Below are positions 44,901 to 54,481 of a stretch of DNA of 64,000 nucleotides, in pieces. The notes under the pieces are model-generated. The model searched no databases. It saw only the letters and a list, made by a program, of their open reading frames with translations, and was not told the origin of the DNA. Each line of letters opens with the position of its first letter. Within the stretch, counting starts at the first letter, position 1. Source of the stretch: Sulfurimonas sp. (GTDB lineage: Bacteria > Campylobacterota > Campylobacteria > Campylobacterales > Sulfurimonadaceae). A program made the position numbers and the translations under genes. The stretch is taken from NCBI GenBank assembly GCA_027063505.1, contig JAMORO010000038.1, positions 1 to 64,000 of the forward strand, written 5' to 3'.

Positions 44901-44906
44901 ATTATA
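44901..44906 (-). promoter_or_regulatory. Probable -10 element of the cheX-like/fliN/fliO unit
   Basis: TATAAT on the minus strand (AAAGTATAATC), 28 bases before the start at 44873. The context is sigma-70-like; I see no FliA or sigma-54 signature. Confidence 0.5.
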
Positions 44907-44937
44907 CTTTAACAAAACACAAAGCAAAATTAAATGC

Positions 44938-44943
44938 TATAAT
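44938..44943 (+). promoter_or_regulatory. Probable -10 element of the tauE-like gene
   Basis: TATAAT in ATGCTATAATTCG, 24 bases before the ATG at 44967; divergent from the flagellar promoter. Confidence 0.6.
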
Positions 44944-44966
44944 TCGTAAAATATTTATGGAGTAAG

Positions 44967-45698
44967 ATGTTAGAACTTATACTGCTTGGGTCTATTGTTG
45001 GTATATTATCTGGTTTTTTTGGAATAGGGGGTGGAACTATTTTAGTGCCTTTACTTTTAGTCCTAGGTTATGAGATAAAAGATGCTATAGGTATTTCAGT
45101 AGTTCAGATGGTTTTTAGTTCTATTTTTGGTAGTTATTTAAATAATAAAAAAGGAAACTTAGATATTCCTATGGTACTAATCATTGGTTTAGGTGGTTTT
45201 TTAGGAGCACTACTGAGTGGTTATATCGCTTCATATTTTACAGCAAAATCTTTAGAAGTACTTTTTTTAAGTTTTGCCATATTTGCACTTATTAGGCTGT
45301 TTTTTAAAACAAAAGAGCATAGAGATCAAAGAGAAGTAAAGAGTTTAACCCTTTTTAGCATAGGGGTCCCTTTGGGGGCTTTAAGTATGACAATTGGGGT
45401 TGGTGGTAGTATTATACTTGTTCCAATATTAGTTGGTTTCTTGCATGTTCCTTTAAAAAAAGCCATCTCTTCTGGACTCTTTTTTGTTGTTTTTTCCTCT
45501 ATATCAGGTCTTATCTCCCACTCTCTAGAAGGAGATGTTGAGTATAAAAGTGGCATAATTATAGGAATGGCTTCTTTGATTGGTGTTTATGTAGGTATAA
45601 TGTTAAAAGACACTGTATGTTCAAACTTACAAAAAAATCTACTTGTAGCTTTTTACTTAGCTGTAGTAGTATATTTAATACAAAGAATATTTATATAA
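44967..45698 (+). CDS. TauE/SafE-family sulfite/organosulfonate exporter-like permease
   Basis: 243 residues with seven or eight membrane segments. The repeated family signature appears twice: GILSGFFGIGGGTILVPLLL near the N-terminus and GALSMTIGVGGSIILVPILV in the second half. This inverted-repeat build is that of TauE/SafE proteins, which move sulfur-containing anions in characterised cases. The substrate is not shown by sequence. GGAG precedes the start. uvrA follows after 16 bases, probably on the same message. Confidence 0.85.
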   Translation: MLELILLGSIVGILSGFFGIGGGTILVPLLLVLGYEIKDAIGISVVQMVFSSIFGSYLNNKKGNLDIPMVLIIGLGGFLGALLSGYIASYFTAKSLEVLFLSFAIFALIRLFFKTKEHRDQREVKSLTLFSIGVPLGALSMTIGVGGSIILVPILVGFLHVPLKKAISSGLFFVVFSSISGLISHSLEGDVEYKSGIIIGMASLIGVYVGIMLKDTVCSNLQKNLLVAFYLAVVVYLIQRIFI

Positions 45699-45714
45699 TT
45701 TTAGGATAGTTAAT

Positions 45715-48546
45715 TTGAGAAAAAAAGATGTTATTACGATTACGGGTGCAAAAGAGAACAATTTAAAAAATATAAACTTAGTTATACCAAAGAATGAGTT
45801 AGTTGTTATGACAGGTATTAGTGGAAGTGGAAAATCTACACTAGCATTTGATACTCTTTATGCTGAAGGGCAACGCCGTTATATGGAGTCTCTCTCCTCT
45901 TATGCAAGACAGTTTCTTGATCGTGTTGGTAAGCCTGATGTTGATAAGATAGAGGGACTTACTCCTGCTATAGCTATTGACCAAAAAACAACTTCTAAAA
46001 ACCCACGTTCTACAGTGGGGACTATTACAGAGATATATGACTACTTTAGACTTCTTTTTGCTCGTGTTGGAGTACAGCATTGTCATAAATGTCATAAAGT
46101 TATCTCTCAGATGTCTGCTTCAGATATTATTGGTGAAGTTGCAAAACTACCAGAAGGTGCGAAACTTGTTCTGCTCGCTCCACTTGTAAGAGAGAAGAAG
46201 GGTTCTTATGCAGATATGCTAGAGTCACTTGTTCATAAAGGCTATGTACGTGCAATGATAGATGGTGTAATGGTACGTTTAGATGAAGAGATAGAACTCT
46301 CTAAAACGAAGAAGCATACTATCAAAGTTGTAGTAGATAGAGTTGTAGTTAAAGAAGAGAACAAAGAGAGAATTGCTGCTGATGTTGAGAAGGCTTTAAA
46401 AGAGAGTTATGGTGAGCTTGAAATTGAGATATTAAACCATAAAGAGTTAGATTGTAAAGCACATATGCACTACTCAGAACACAATGCATGTTTTGATTGT
46501 AAGATAAGTTTTGATCCTCTTGAACCACTCTCTTTCTCTTTTAATTCACCTAAGGGAGCATGTCCTGAGTGTGATGGTTTAGGACTTCGTTATGCACTAG
46601 ATCAAGATAAAATTATAGATCAAGACTTAAGTATAGAGAAGGGTGCTGTAAAAATTGTTTATGGCTTTAACAAAGGCTACTACTTCACATTTTTAAAAGG
46701 TTTTTGTGCTCATAATAAGATAGATATTACAGTTCCTTACTCAGAGCTAGAGGAGCACCAGAAAAAAGCGATACTTCATGGAAATATTGAAGAAGTAACT
46801 TTTCTTTGGAAAAAACATGAGGTAAAACGCCTTTTTCCTGGAATAATCCGTATAGCCTACGATATGTTCAAAGATGAAAAAGAGTTAGCAGACTATATGA
46901 GTGAAAAGGTCTGTAACATCTGTGAATCACATCGTCTTAAACGTGAGAGTTTAGCGGTGCGTGTGGGGGAGAAAGGTATAGCTGATCTTTTAAAAATGCC
47001 AATTAGTAAAACTTATGAGTGGTTTGCAGATGAAGAGCATTTTAAATATATGGATGCAAAAGATGTTCAAATCTCAGCTCCTATTTTAAATGAGATACGT
47101 GAGCGTTTATACTTTTTACATGATGTTGGTCTTGGTTATATTACTCTTGGTCGAGATGCTCGAACTATCTCTGGTGGTGAAGCACAACGTATTCGTATAG
47201 CATCGCAGATAGGTTCTGGTTTAACGGGTGTTTTATATGTTCTTGATGAGCCTAGTATCGGTCTACATGAACGTGATACTCTTAAACTCATAAGAACACT
47301 TCGTTCTCTTCAAGAGAAGGGTAATAGTGTCATAGTTGTAGAGCATGATAAAGAGACTATTGAAAACGCAGACTTTATTATTGATATTGGTGAGGGTGCT
47401 GGAAAGTTTGGTGGTAATGTTGTCTTCTCTGGAACATTAGAAAAACTGAAAAAGGCAAAAACTCTGACTGCTGACTATCTTTATGGTCGTAAACAGATAG
47501 AGTACTTCTATAGACGTAAACAAGATAAATTTATCGAGATTAAAAATGTCACTCTTAACAATATAGAAAACCTTAGTGCAAAAATTCCACTTAATAACTT
47601 TGTCTGTATCACCGGTGTAAGTGGAAGTGGTAAAAGTTCACTGATGCTTCAAACATTACTGCCAACTGCTCGTGAACTTTTAAATCATGCAAGGAAAGTA
47701 AATAAGGTGGCAGGTGTCGAGATAACTGGACTAGAGAATGTGGATAAGGTTATTTATCTTGATCAGAGTCCTATAGGCCGTACTCCTCGTTCAAACCCTG
47801 CAACCTATACAGGTGTAATGGATGAAATACGAAATCTCTTTAGTCAAACAAAAGAGTCTCAGATACGAGGATATACAACATCGCGTTTTAGTTTTAATGT
47901 CAAAGGTGGTCGTTGTGAGAAGTGTCAAGGTGAGGGTGAGATAAAGATAGAGATGCATTTCTTACCGGATATTTTAGTCAAGTGTGATACGTGTCATGGA
48001 ACTCGTTATAATGAACAGACTTTAGAAGTCTTTTACAAAGGGAAAACAATTGCTGATGTACTTGCTATGAGTGTTGATGAAGCGTATGAATTTTTTGCAC
48101 CTATCCCTAAAATAAATTTAAAAATGAAAACACTTGTTGATGTTGGTCTTGGTTATATAACTCTAGGACAAAACGCTGTGACACTCTCAGGTGGTGAAGC
48201 ACAACGTATAAAACTTGCAAAAGAGTTAAGTCGTAAAGATACAGGAAAAACACTCTATATTTTAGATGAACCGACAACGGGACTTCATTTTGCAGATGTT
48301 GATAGACTAACAAATGTACTTCATAAGTTTGTAGAGTTAGGTAACTCTATGCTCATTATAGAACATAATCTAGATATGATTAAAAATGCAGATTATGTTA
48401 TAGATATGGGACCTGAAGGTGGAAGTGGGGGTGGACTTATTATTGCAGAAGGGTCTCCTGAAGAATTAGCTGCTACACATGAAAAAACAGGCTCATTTAC
48501 AGGTGAATATCTTAAAAAAGAGTTAGCACTGCATACTATTGGATAA
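45715..48546 (+). CDS. uvrA: Excinuclease ABC subunit A
   Basis: Damage-recognition ATPase of nucleotide excision repair. 943 residues, full length, with a TTG start after AGGA. The first Walker A is TGISGSGKSTLAFDTL, and the zinc finger cysteines include HCHKCHK and the ACPECDGLG region. The first signature is ISGGEAQRIRIASQIG with DEPSIGLHERD. The second Walker A is TGVSGSGKSSLM, the second zinc finger is GRCEKCQGEGE...CDTCHG, and the second signature is LSGGEAQRIKLAKEL. All motifs are intact. Confidence 0.98.
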   Translation: MRKKDVITITGAKENNLKNINLVIPKNELVVMTGISGSGKSTLAFDTLYAEGQRRYMESLSSYARQFLDRVGKPDVDKIEGLTPAIAIDQKTTSKNPRSTVGTITEIYDYFRLLFARVGVQHCHKCHKVISQMSASDIIGEVAKLPEGAKLVLLAPLVREKKGSYADMLESLVHKGYVRAMIDGVMVRLDEEIELSKTKKHTIKVVVDRVVVKEENKERIAADVEKALKESYGELEIEILNHKELDCKAHMHYSEHNACFDCKISFDPLEPLSFSFNSPKGACPECDGLGLRYALDQDKIIDQDLSIEKGAVKIVYGFNKGYYFTFLKGFCAHNKIDITVPYSELEEHQKKAILHGNIEEVTFLWKKHEVKRLFPGIIRIAYDMFKDEKELADYMSEKVCNICESHRLKRESLAVRVGEKGIADLLKMPISKTYEWFADEEHFKYMDAKDVQISAPILNEIRERLYFLHDVGLGYITLGRDARTISGGEAQRIRIASQIGSGLTGVLYVLDEPSIGLHERDTLKLIRTLRSLQEKGNSVIVVEHDKETIENADFIIDIGEGAGKFGGNVVFSGTLEKLKKAKTLTADYLYGRKQIEYFYRRKQDKFIEIKNVTLNNIENLSAKIPLNNFVCITGVSGSGKSSLMLQTLLPTARELLNHARKVNKVAGVEITGLENVDKVIYLDQSPIGRTPRSNPATYTGVMDEIRNLFSQTKESQIRGYTTSRFSFNVKGGRCEKCQGEGEIKIEMHFLPDILVKCDTCHGTRYNEQTLEVFYKGKTIADVLAMSVDEAYEFFAPIPKINLKMKTLVDVGLGYITLGQNAVTLSGGEAQRIKLAKELSRKDTGKTLYILDEPTTGLHFADVDRLTNVLHKFVELGNSMLIIEHNLDMIKNADYVIDMGPEGGSGGGLIIAEGSPEELAATHEKTGSFTGEYLKKELALHTIG

Positions 48547-48553
48547 ATAGTTG

Positions 48554-48559
48554 TATAAT
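48554..48559 (+). promoter_or_regulatory. Probable -10 element of the HD-GYP / kinase operon
   Basis: TATAAT in GTTGTATAATAAGATGG, just after the uvrA stop and 33 bases before the next start. Confidence 0.5.
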
Positions 48560-48591
48560 AAGATGGAATAATTTAGATAAATTGGATTGCA

Positions 48592-49650
48592 ATGAATAAT
48601 AAATATGAGATACTTATTGTTGATGATGTTAGTGAGAATATAAAAGTTGCAATTAGTATACTAAAAAATGACAGCTATAATTTTTCTTTTGCCCTCAATG
48701 GCCAACAAGCGATAGATATAATAAAAACAAAGCGTTTTGATCTCTTGCTTCTTGATGTAATGATGCCAGGGATTGATGGTTTTAAGCTTGCAAAAATAAT
48801 TAAAAACTCTCCAGTAATCCAAGATACACCTATAATATTTTTAACAGCAAGGGTAGATATAAATTCCATTGAAGAGGGATTTAATATAGGTGCAGTTGAT
48901 TATGTAACAAAACCTTTTCATGCAGTAGAACTTAAATCCAGAGTTGCAAACCACTTAGAACTTTATAGATATAGAAGAGAGTTAAAACGTGACAATAAAA
49001 AGCTTAATAATGAAATAGATGTAGTTAAAACTAAACATTATACTGATTTAGAGCTCTCTCAAAAAGAGATTATTTATATGCTTACAGAAATAATGGAAGC
49101 GGATAGTGGTGAAACGGCATGTCATGTTAAGCGTGTGGCGAATATATCTAAACAGTTAGGTTTATTAGAAGGAAACTTAATCTCTTATGAAGTAGAGACT
49201 CTTTGTCTAGCAGCACCTCTCCATGATATTGGAAAGATATTTATCGACAATAAAATTCTTCATAAACCAGGAAAACTGACTGATGAAGAGTTTGCTATTA
49301 TGCAAGAGCATCCCGCTCATGCGATAAAAATTTTAAAAAAATCTGATAGAAAAATTATAAAGGCTGCAAAGGTGATTGCATATGAGCATCATGAAAATTA
49401 TGATGGGAGTGGATATCCTCGTGGAATAAAAGGGGAACAGATACATATCTTTGCTCGTATAGTTGCTATTGCTGATGTATTAGATGCCTTAACACAGGAA
49501 AGAGTTTATAAAAAAGCATGGAGTTTTGAAGAAGCGGCAAGTCATATCATAAAATTAAGTGGTATTAAATTTGATCCAAGACTTGTGCAACTTTTTAGTG
49601 ACCATTTAGAATCATTTAAAGAGATAGTTGAAGCTGATGTATGTTCATAA
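48592..49650 (+). CDS. Response regulator with HD-GYP c-di-GMP phosphodiesterase domain
   Basis: 352 residues. The receiver domain (about 1-120) has LIVDDV, the phospho-acceptor Asp in LLLDVMMPG, and YVTKPF. After a helical linker, the HD-GYP domain (about 160-345) has the HD pair in LHDIGKIFIDNKIL and HHENYDGSGYPRG, and ARIVAIADVLDAL. All metal-binding residues are present, so it should degrade c-di-GMP when phosphorylated. The next gene is a cytoplasmic histidine kinase whose start overlaps this stop by 10 bases, so they are probably a signalling pair. Confidence 0.93.
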   Translation: MNNKYEILIVDDVSENIKVAISILKNDSYNFSFALNGQQAIDIIKTKRFDLLLLDVMMPGIDGFKLAKIIKNSPVIQDTPIIFLTARVDINSIEEGFNIGAVDYVTKPFHAVELKSRVANHLELYRYRRELKRDNKKLNNEIDVVKTKHYTDLELSQKEIIYMLTEIMEADSGETACHVKRVANISKQLGLLEGNLISYEVETLCLAAPLHDIGKIFIDNKILHKPGKLTDEEFAIMQEHPAHAIKILKKSDRKIIKAAKVIAYEHHENYDGSGYPRGIKGEQIHIFARIVAIADVLDALTQERVYKKAWSFEEAASHIIKLSGIKFDPRLVQLFSDHLESFKEIVEADVCS

Positions 49651-51344
49651 ATAATATTTTACCTAAAAGTTCTAAAAAAATAAAAGAGCTTGAAACAGAG
49701 CTTCAAGAGTCTCAGACGAGAGTTTCTCAACTAGACAAAGAAGTGTTAGATTTAAAAGAACGTCTTAAAGAAAAAGAAGAGATACAGAGTACTGGATTTA
49801 TGCGTCAGCAGCTTAAAAAAATTGAATCTTTAGAAGAGCAAGTTCTAAAACAGAAACAGAGGATTCAAGAGACAAAAAGTATAGCTCAAGATGCAACACA
49901 AGTAAAATATGATTTTTTGTCAAATATAAGGCATGAGATTAGAACACCGATGAACTCTATTTTAGCATTTGCTGATATGTTAGTTCATGATTTACAGGAT
50001 AAAACACGACAATCATATGCAAAAAATATTTTTGCATCTGGTCATAAGCTTTTAGCTTTAATGGATAATATAATTGAACTTTCCAAATTAGAATCGGGTT
50101 CTTTTGAAATAAAAGAGAAAGCAGTAGATATACATCTTTTATTTAATTTAATTGTAAATGAGCAAAAAGCACTCGCTTTTAATAAAGGATTAGAACTTAC
50201 TTTAGAAATTGATGAAAAACTTCCAAACTCATTGATTGTTGATGATGCACGAATCAAAGAAATTTTAATTAACCTTATAGATAATGCAATCAAGTTTACA
50301 CAAAAGGGATATATAAAAGTAAGAGTTGTTGTAGATAAGTATGATAAAGTACAGCATACACTTGATTTTTCTATAGTTGTTACAGATAGTGGAATGGGTA
50401 TTGATGCTATAAATCATCAAAAGATATTTGAAATTTTCGAAAAACGTGAGAATGCTAATGAAGTAGAGTTTCAAGGTACCGGTTTAGGTCTTTCTATCAA
50501 CAGAAAAGTGGCAAGAATCATGAATGGAGATATTACAGTTAATAGTCGTTTAGAGATAGGTTCTACTTTTACATTCTCTTTACGTGGTGTAGAGATTGTT
50601 CTTTCAAATGATGCCGTTCAAGAGGATAGTGTAAAAGTTGATTTTTCTCTTATCCGTCCAAGTGGTGCTAACATTATGGTTGTCGATGATACTGATGAGA
50701 GTAGAGAGATAATAAAAGATGCATTTCTTAACTCTTCGGTAAAGGTATTTACTTATGATCATCCAAGACAGGCTATTGAATCACTTGCTGTAACTAAATA
50801 TGATTTGATATTTATTGATATAAATATTTTGAGTGTTGATGATAATGCTGTTTCAAAAGTTATAGCTAAAATGAGTAAAGCACCTCTTGTTACATTAACA
50901 TCCACAAGTCTGAAAAATATTGATTTTATGACTGGTGGTGCTAATGTCGTGGGGCATCTAAAAAAACCACTCTCTAAAGTAGAATTATTTAAAATAGCTA
51001 TAAAAATACTCAATACATCTAACCAAATGCAAAATGGTGTAGAGTCAACTTTAGAAAATACAAATGAGTTTTCTAATATGAAACGAGAAGAGATAAAAGA
51101 GTTTTTACAACTTCACTCAAAAGGTGTAGCACAACTTTTTTTAAAAGCAGTGGCAACAAATGATTTAAATAGTATGAAAGTATTTGCTGGAGAGTTAGCT
51201 ACTCTAGCTAAAAAATACAATATTACCCCGCTAGTTTCATATGCTCAAACACTTATAGAAAATATAGATAATTTTGATATTGAAGCTATTAACTCTATGA
51301 TGGGTGAGTATAAAACAAAAATAAAAAGACTCAAAAGTATATAA
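49641..51344 (+). CDS. Cytoplasmic hybrid histidine kinase with receiver and degenerate HPt-like domain
   Basis: 567 residues, no membrane segment. A coiled coil (about 12-85) leads into HisKA with His98 (IRHEIRTPMN). HATPase boxes are NLIDNAIKFTQ, DSGMGI and GTGLGLS. A receiver (about 345-465) has MVVDDTDE, FIDINI and LKKP. The last 90 residues are helical and placed like an HPt domain. Where HPt has the phospho-His in an H-x-L-K-G motif, this protein has AGELATLAKKYN with no His, so phosphotransfer from it is not expected. It probably phosphorylates the HD-GYP regulator encoded just before it. Confidence 0.88.
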   Translation: MFINNILPKSSKKIKELETELQESQTRVSQLDKEVLDLKERLKEKEEIQSTGFMRQQLKKIESLEEQVLKQKQRIQETKSIAQDATQVKYDFLSNIRHEIRTPMNSILAFADMLVHDLQDKTRQSYAKNIFASGHKLLALMDNIIELSKLESGSFEIKEKAVDIHLLFNLIVNEQKALAFNKGLELTLEIDEKLPNSLIVDDARIKEILINLIDNAIKFTQKGYIKVRVVVDKYDKVQHTLDFSIVVTDSGMGIDAINHQKIFEIFEKRENANEVEFQGTGLGLSINRKVARIMNGDITVNSRLEIGSTFTFSLRGVEIVLSNDAVQEDSVKVDFSLIRPSGANIMVVDDTDESREIIKDAFLNSSVKVFTYDHPRQAIESLAVTKYDLIFIDINILSVDDNAVSKVIAKMSKAPLVTLTSTSLKNIDFMTGGANVVGHLKKPLSKVELFKIAIKILNTSNQMQNGVESTLENTNEFSNMKREEIKEFLQLHSKGVAQLFLKAVATNDLNSMKVFAGELATLAKKYNITPLVSYAQTLIENIDNFDIEAINSMMGEYKTKIKRLKSI

Positions 51345-51353
51345 AAGTTATAG

Positions 51354-51359
51354 TATAAT
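51354..51359 (+). promoter_or_regulatory. Probable -10 element of ppaC
   Basis: TATAAT in TAGTATAATTGC, 28 bases before the start at 51387. Confidence 0.5.
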
Positions 51360-51386
51360 TGCAAAAAATTATTAAAGGCTATACGA

Positions 51387-52313
51387 ATGTCAACTTATGT
51401 TTTTGGACATACAAGTCCAGATAGTGACTCTATTATTGGGGCTATCTCTCTCTCTTATTTAAAAAATAAACTTGGTGAAGATTGTATACCAACTCGTCAA
51501 GGTGAAATTTCTGCTGAGACAGCATTTATACTTGAACAGTTTGGATATGCTTCAAAAATTCCAGACTTAAAAACTTCCGTAGCAGGTGAAGATGTTTATC
51601 TAATAGACTTCTCAGATAAAGCTCAAGCTCCTAGTGATATTATGCAAGCAACAATTTTAGGTATAGTAGATCACCATAAATTAGGTGATTTAACAACAGA
51701 TACACCTTTAGAGTGTTGGATAAGACCTATTGGCTGTTCTAACACTGTAGTATATGAGATGTATCAGGCTTATAATGTAGAGATACCTAAAGAGATTGCA
51801 GGAATGATGATGCTTGCTATCTTAAGTGATACAGTAATTTTCAAATCTCCAACATGTACAAAAGTAGATACAAAAGCAGTAAAAGAGCTTGCAAAAATAG
51901 CAGGTATTGAAGATTATAAAAAGCTTGCTATGGATATGTTTATAGTAAAATCGGCAACAGAAGGTGCAAGTGCTAGAGATCTAAACAGTAGAGATTATAA
52001 AGCTTTTGATATGAATGGTAACAAGGTTGGTGTAAATCAACTTGAGATGATTGATATCTCTGCACTAGATAGTAGAAAAGATGAGATTTATGCTGATATG
52101 GTAGCTATGAAAGAGGAAGAGGGTTTACACACAATGCTTGTTCTTCTTACTGATATAATGAAAGAGGGTTCTCAACTGCTTTGTGTAAGTGATGATGCTA
52201 CTAAAATAGAGAGAGCATTTAATGTAAAACTAGAAAACAATCAAGTTTGGCTAGATGGTGTTTTAAGTCGTAAAAAACAAGTAATTCCTTTTGTTCAACC
52301 ACAGTTCAACTAG
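51387..52313 (+). CDS. ppaC: Manganese-dependent inorganic pyrophosphatase
   Basis: Family II (DHH) pyrophosphatase, cytoplasmic; hydrolyses pyrophosphate released by biosynthesis. The 308 residues have the metal motifs FGHTSPDSDSI (His, Asp, Asp), LIDF and VDHHKLGD. The DHHA2 C-terminal domain has SRKKQVIPF, the substrate-binding Ser-Arg-Lys-Lys. Full length for the family. A small conserved gene follows after 46 bases. Confidence 0.96.
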   Translation: MSTYVFGHTSPDSDSIIGAISLSYLKNKLGEDCIPTRQGEISAETAFILEQFGYASKIPDLKTSVAGEDVYLIDFSDKAQAPSDIMQATILGIVDHHKLGDLTTDTPLECWIRPIGCSNTVVYEMYQAYNVEIPKEIAGMMMLAILSDTVIFKSPTCTKVDTKAVKELAKIAGIEDYKKLAMDMFIVKSATEGASARDLNSRDYKAFDMNGNKVGVNQLEMIDISALDSRKDEIYADMVAMKEEEGLHTMLVLLTDIMKEGSQLLCVSDDATKIERAFNVKLENNQVWLDGVLSRKKQVIPFVQPQFN

Positions 52314-52359
52314 AGATACTAAAATTACAAAATAGATAAAATAAATAAAGGATTTTTAC

Positions 52360-52656
52360 ATGGGCAAATATGATGCACTTTTTGAAGATGAAGATGATAT
52401 CTTCGCAGGAACACCACAATCAAGATACTGGGATATCCAGTCAAATTTAAGTCAGGATCTTATTAAAGATGAATTTGACAACCTTGTACAACGTGTTGCA
52501 ATTATGGAAAAACTTCTTGGTGAAGTACATGATTATGAGACTCTAGACAAGTTAATAGGTTCATACCCTTACAGTAATTTTGAAGAAGTTGAAGAACTTA
52601 AAAAGAGTGTTTATATGGAGTTGGCTGGAAAGCTAATTTATAGAGTTTCTGAGTAG
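52360..52656 (+). CDS. Small conserved hypothetical protein
   Basis: 98 residues, acidic, no signal or membrane segment. MGKYDALFEDEDDIFAGTP is a striking acidic start; the rest is predicted helical. I do not recognise a family. AAGGA precedes the start at good distance and codon usage matches its neighbours, so I take it as real. The stop codon lies inside a hairpin (52643-52662). Confidence 0.6.
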   Translation: MGKYDALFEDEDDIFAGTPQSRYWDIQSNLSQDLIKDEFDNLVQRVAIMEKLLGEVHDYETLDKLIGSYPYSNFEEVEELKKSVYMELAGKLIYRVSE

Positions 52657-52662
52657 AAACTC
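52643..52662 (+). terminator. Hairpin overlapping the stop of the 98-residue gene
   Basis: Perfect 8-bp stem GAGTTTCT / AGAAACTC with loop GAGT, followed by CTCTTTTG. The TAG stop lies in the loop and right arm. Confidence 0.5.
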
Positions 52663-52698
52663 CTCTTTTGGATCTGCTGCTTTAGCTGCACTTTTTAA

Positions 52699-52716
52699 GT
52701 GAGACTAAAGTCTCAC
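52699..52716 (+). terminator. Second hairpin between convergent genes
   Basis: GTGAGACT-AA-AGTCTCAC, perfect 8-bp arms, followed by a T run (GCTTTTTAAT). It is a good intrinsic terminator for the ppaC side and lies 10 bases beyond the 3' end of the acyl-CoA synthetase gene. Confidence 0.65.
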
Positions 52717-52725
52717 ATCCGCTTT

Positions 52726-54393
52726 TTAATCTACATATAAGAACCGTTTTATCTTCTTCGTCGGTGTCTTTATAAATGGCTCTATCTGCTCTACAAACTT
52801 CACCATTTTACAGTAACTAGCTACTTTAGTATTTACATCTTTTCGCATCTCTTCAAGTAGGGCATGTATCTTCTCTTTTACTGCAGCATCTGGAGTGTTA
52901 TCTGCTTCAAACATTTTATCTATAAGTTCATAGTCAAGGTGTACTTTTGCGATAAGTCTATCTTCTCTCATCATAACAAGTGCATCTAGAACAACTTCAT
53001 TCTGATTTATAGTCGCTTCTATCTGCTCTGGAAAGATGTTCTCTCCACCACTCCCTATGATAACATTCTTACTTCGACCATTGATGAAGATATATCCATC
53101 TTCATCAACATAACCAAGGTCACCTGTTTTAAACCAGCCATCTTCAAAAACTTCCGCTGTCTGTTGCTCATCTTTATAGTATCCAAGCATTACACTAGGA
53201 GACTTAAAGAGTAACTCTCCTGAACCTGTTTCCGGGTCTGGATCTTTTATTTTTACTTCTACATGCGGAAAAGCAGTTCCCGTTGAACGAAGTTTTACCT
53301 CTTTCCCTAAAACTGTACCAGCAAGAAGGGGTGCTGTCTCTGTAAGACCATACCCTATGATGTATGGGAATTCAGCCTCTTTTAAAAACTCTTCAACATA
53401 AGGGGAAATTCCAGCTCCTCCAATACCAAAAAAACGAAGTCTACCACCAAAGGTCTCTATGAGTTTTTTACCAGCAACTTTATTAAGTTTCTTTCTAAAA
53501 AATGGGATACCATAGAGTGTTCGCATAAGAAACGAGCCTGTAAATTTTGGTAACACTTTGTTCTTATATATCTTTTCTATAATAAGAGGTACACTTACCA
53601 TCATTGTCGGTTTTGTGATACTGAGTGCTTTAAGAAGAACACTTGGTGTAGGTGCTTTGTCTATGTACTCAACACGTGCACCATGAAGGAGTGGTACTAA
53701 AAGGCCAACAGTACACTCTAAGGTATGTGCAAGTGGTAAGATAGATAGAAAAGTGTCATCTGATGTAATAGTAAGCTTCTCATATGTTGAGAGTGCATTT
53801 GTTACTAGGTTTTTATGAGAGAGCATAACACCTTTAGAGTTCCCGGTTGTCCCAGAAGTATAGAGCAGTGCCGCCATATCATTCTCTTCTGGTAGTGTTA
53901 CCTCTTTTTTAGAATTGATTTTTTGTTTAATTTTAGTAAGGTAAGTATGATTTGTTAACTCTTCTACAAGTTCTAAGCTATCTAACTTTACAACAAAGTG
54001 TAATCCTGAGTTTTCTAACTCTTCGATGGTTGCAAGATGTTTATCTGAGACAAAGATTGCTTTTGCTTCTGAGTGATGAATAATGTGATGCACATCTGCC
54101 TTATGAAAATCAGGAAGTATTGGAACGATAACCGCACCAAAATAGGTTACTGCAAAATAAGCAATACCCCAATTTGGCATATTTTCACTTAAAAGAGCAA
54201 CCTTATCTCCTTTTTTAATACCATTTTCTTGAAGGAGTAGAATCACATTTTGCATACTATCATTGATATCAGCATAAGACATAGGCTCTTCACCCACTTT
54301 AGATAGGGCAGGTTTATCATTGTAAAGTTCTATAGAACGATTAATTAAGCTTGTTAATGTAAAGTTTTCTAAATTTTCATAAGGGTATGTCAT
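52726..54393 (-). CDS. AMP-binding long-chain acyl-CoA synthetase
   Basis: Activates a fatty acid to acyl-AMP and then acyl-CoA. The 555 residues have the P-loop YTSGTTGNSKGVMLSH, then GYGLTETAPLL, the adenylate motif WFKTGDLGYVDEDG and GRSKNVIIGSGGENI. The catalytic Lys is in the C-terminal TPTKKIKRF. This is the long-chain group of the family, with no membrane anchor. It stands alone between two plus-strand genes. It might also serve acyl-ACP recycling of exogenous fatty acids; no beta-oxidation genes are nearby. Confidence 0.9.
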   Translation of the reverse strand: MTYPYENLENFTLTSLINRSIELYNDKPALSKVGEEPMSYADINDSMQNVILLLQENGIKKGDKVALLSENMPNWGIAYFAVTYFGAVIVPILPDFHKADVHHIIHHSEAKAIFVSDKHLATIEELENSGLHFVVKLDSLELVEELTNHTYLTKIKQKINSKKEVTLPEENDMAALLYTSGTTGNSKGVMLSHKNLVTNALSTYEKLTITSDDTFLSILPLAHTLECTVGLLVPLLHGARVEYIDKAPTPSVLLKALSITKPTMMVSVPLIIEKIYKNKVLPKFTGSFLMRTLYGIPFFRKKLNKVAGKKLIETFGGRLRFFGIGGAGISPYVEEFLKEAEFPYIIGYGLTETAPLLAGTVLGKEVKLRSTGTAFPHVEVKIKDPDPETGSGELLFKSPSVMLGYYKDEQQTAEVFEDGWFKTGDLGYVDEDGYIFINGRSKNVIIGSGGENIFPEQIEATINQNEVVLDALVMMREDRLIAKVHLDYELIDKMFEADNTPDAAVKEKIHALLEEMRKDVNTKVASYCKMVKFVEQIEPFIKTPTKKIKRFLYVD

Positions 54394-54481
54394 CTATAAT
54401 CTCTTCTTTTGCATTTATTTTGTATGATTATACATATATTAAATGTGAAAATAATGAAATCATCCAAACTAAGGTAAAATT

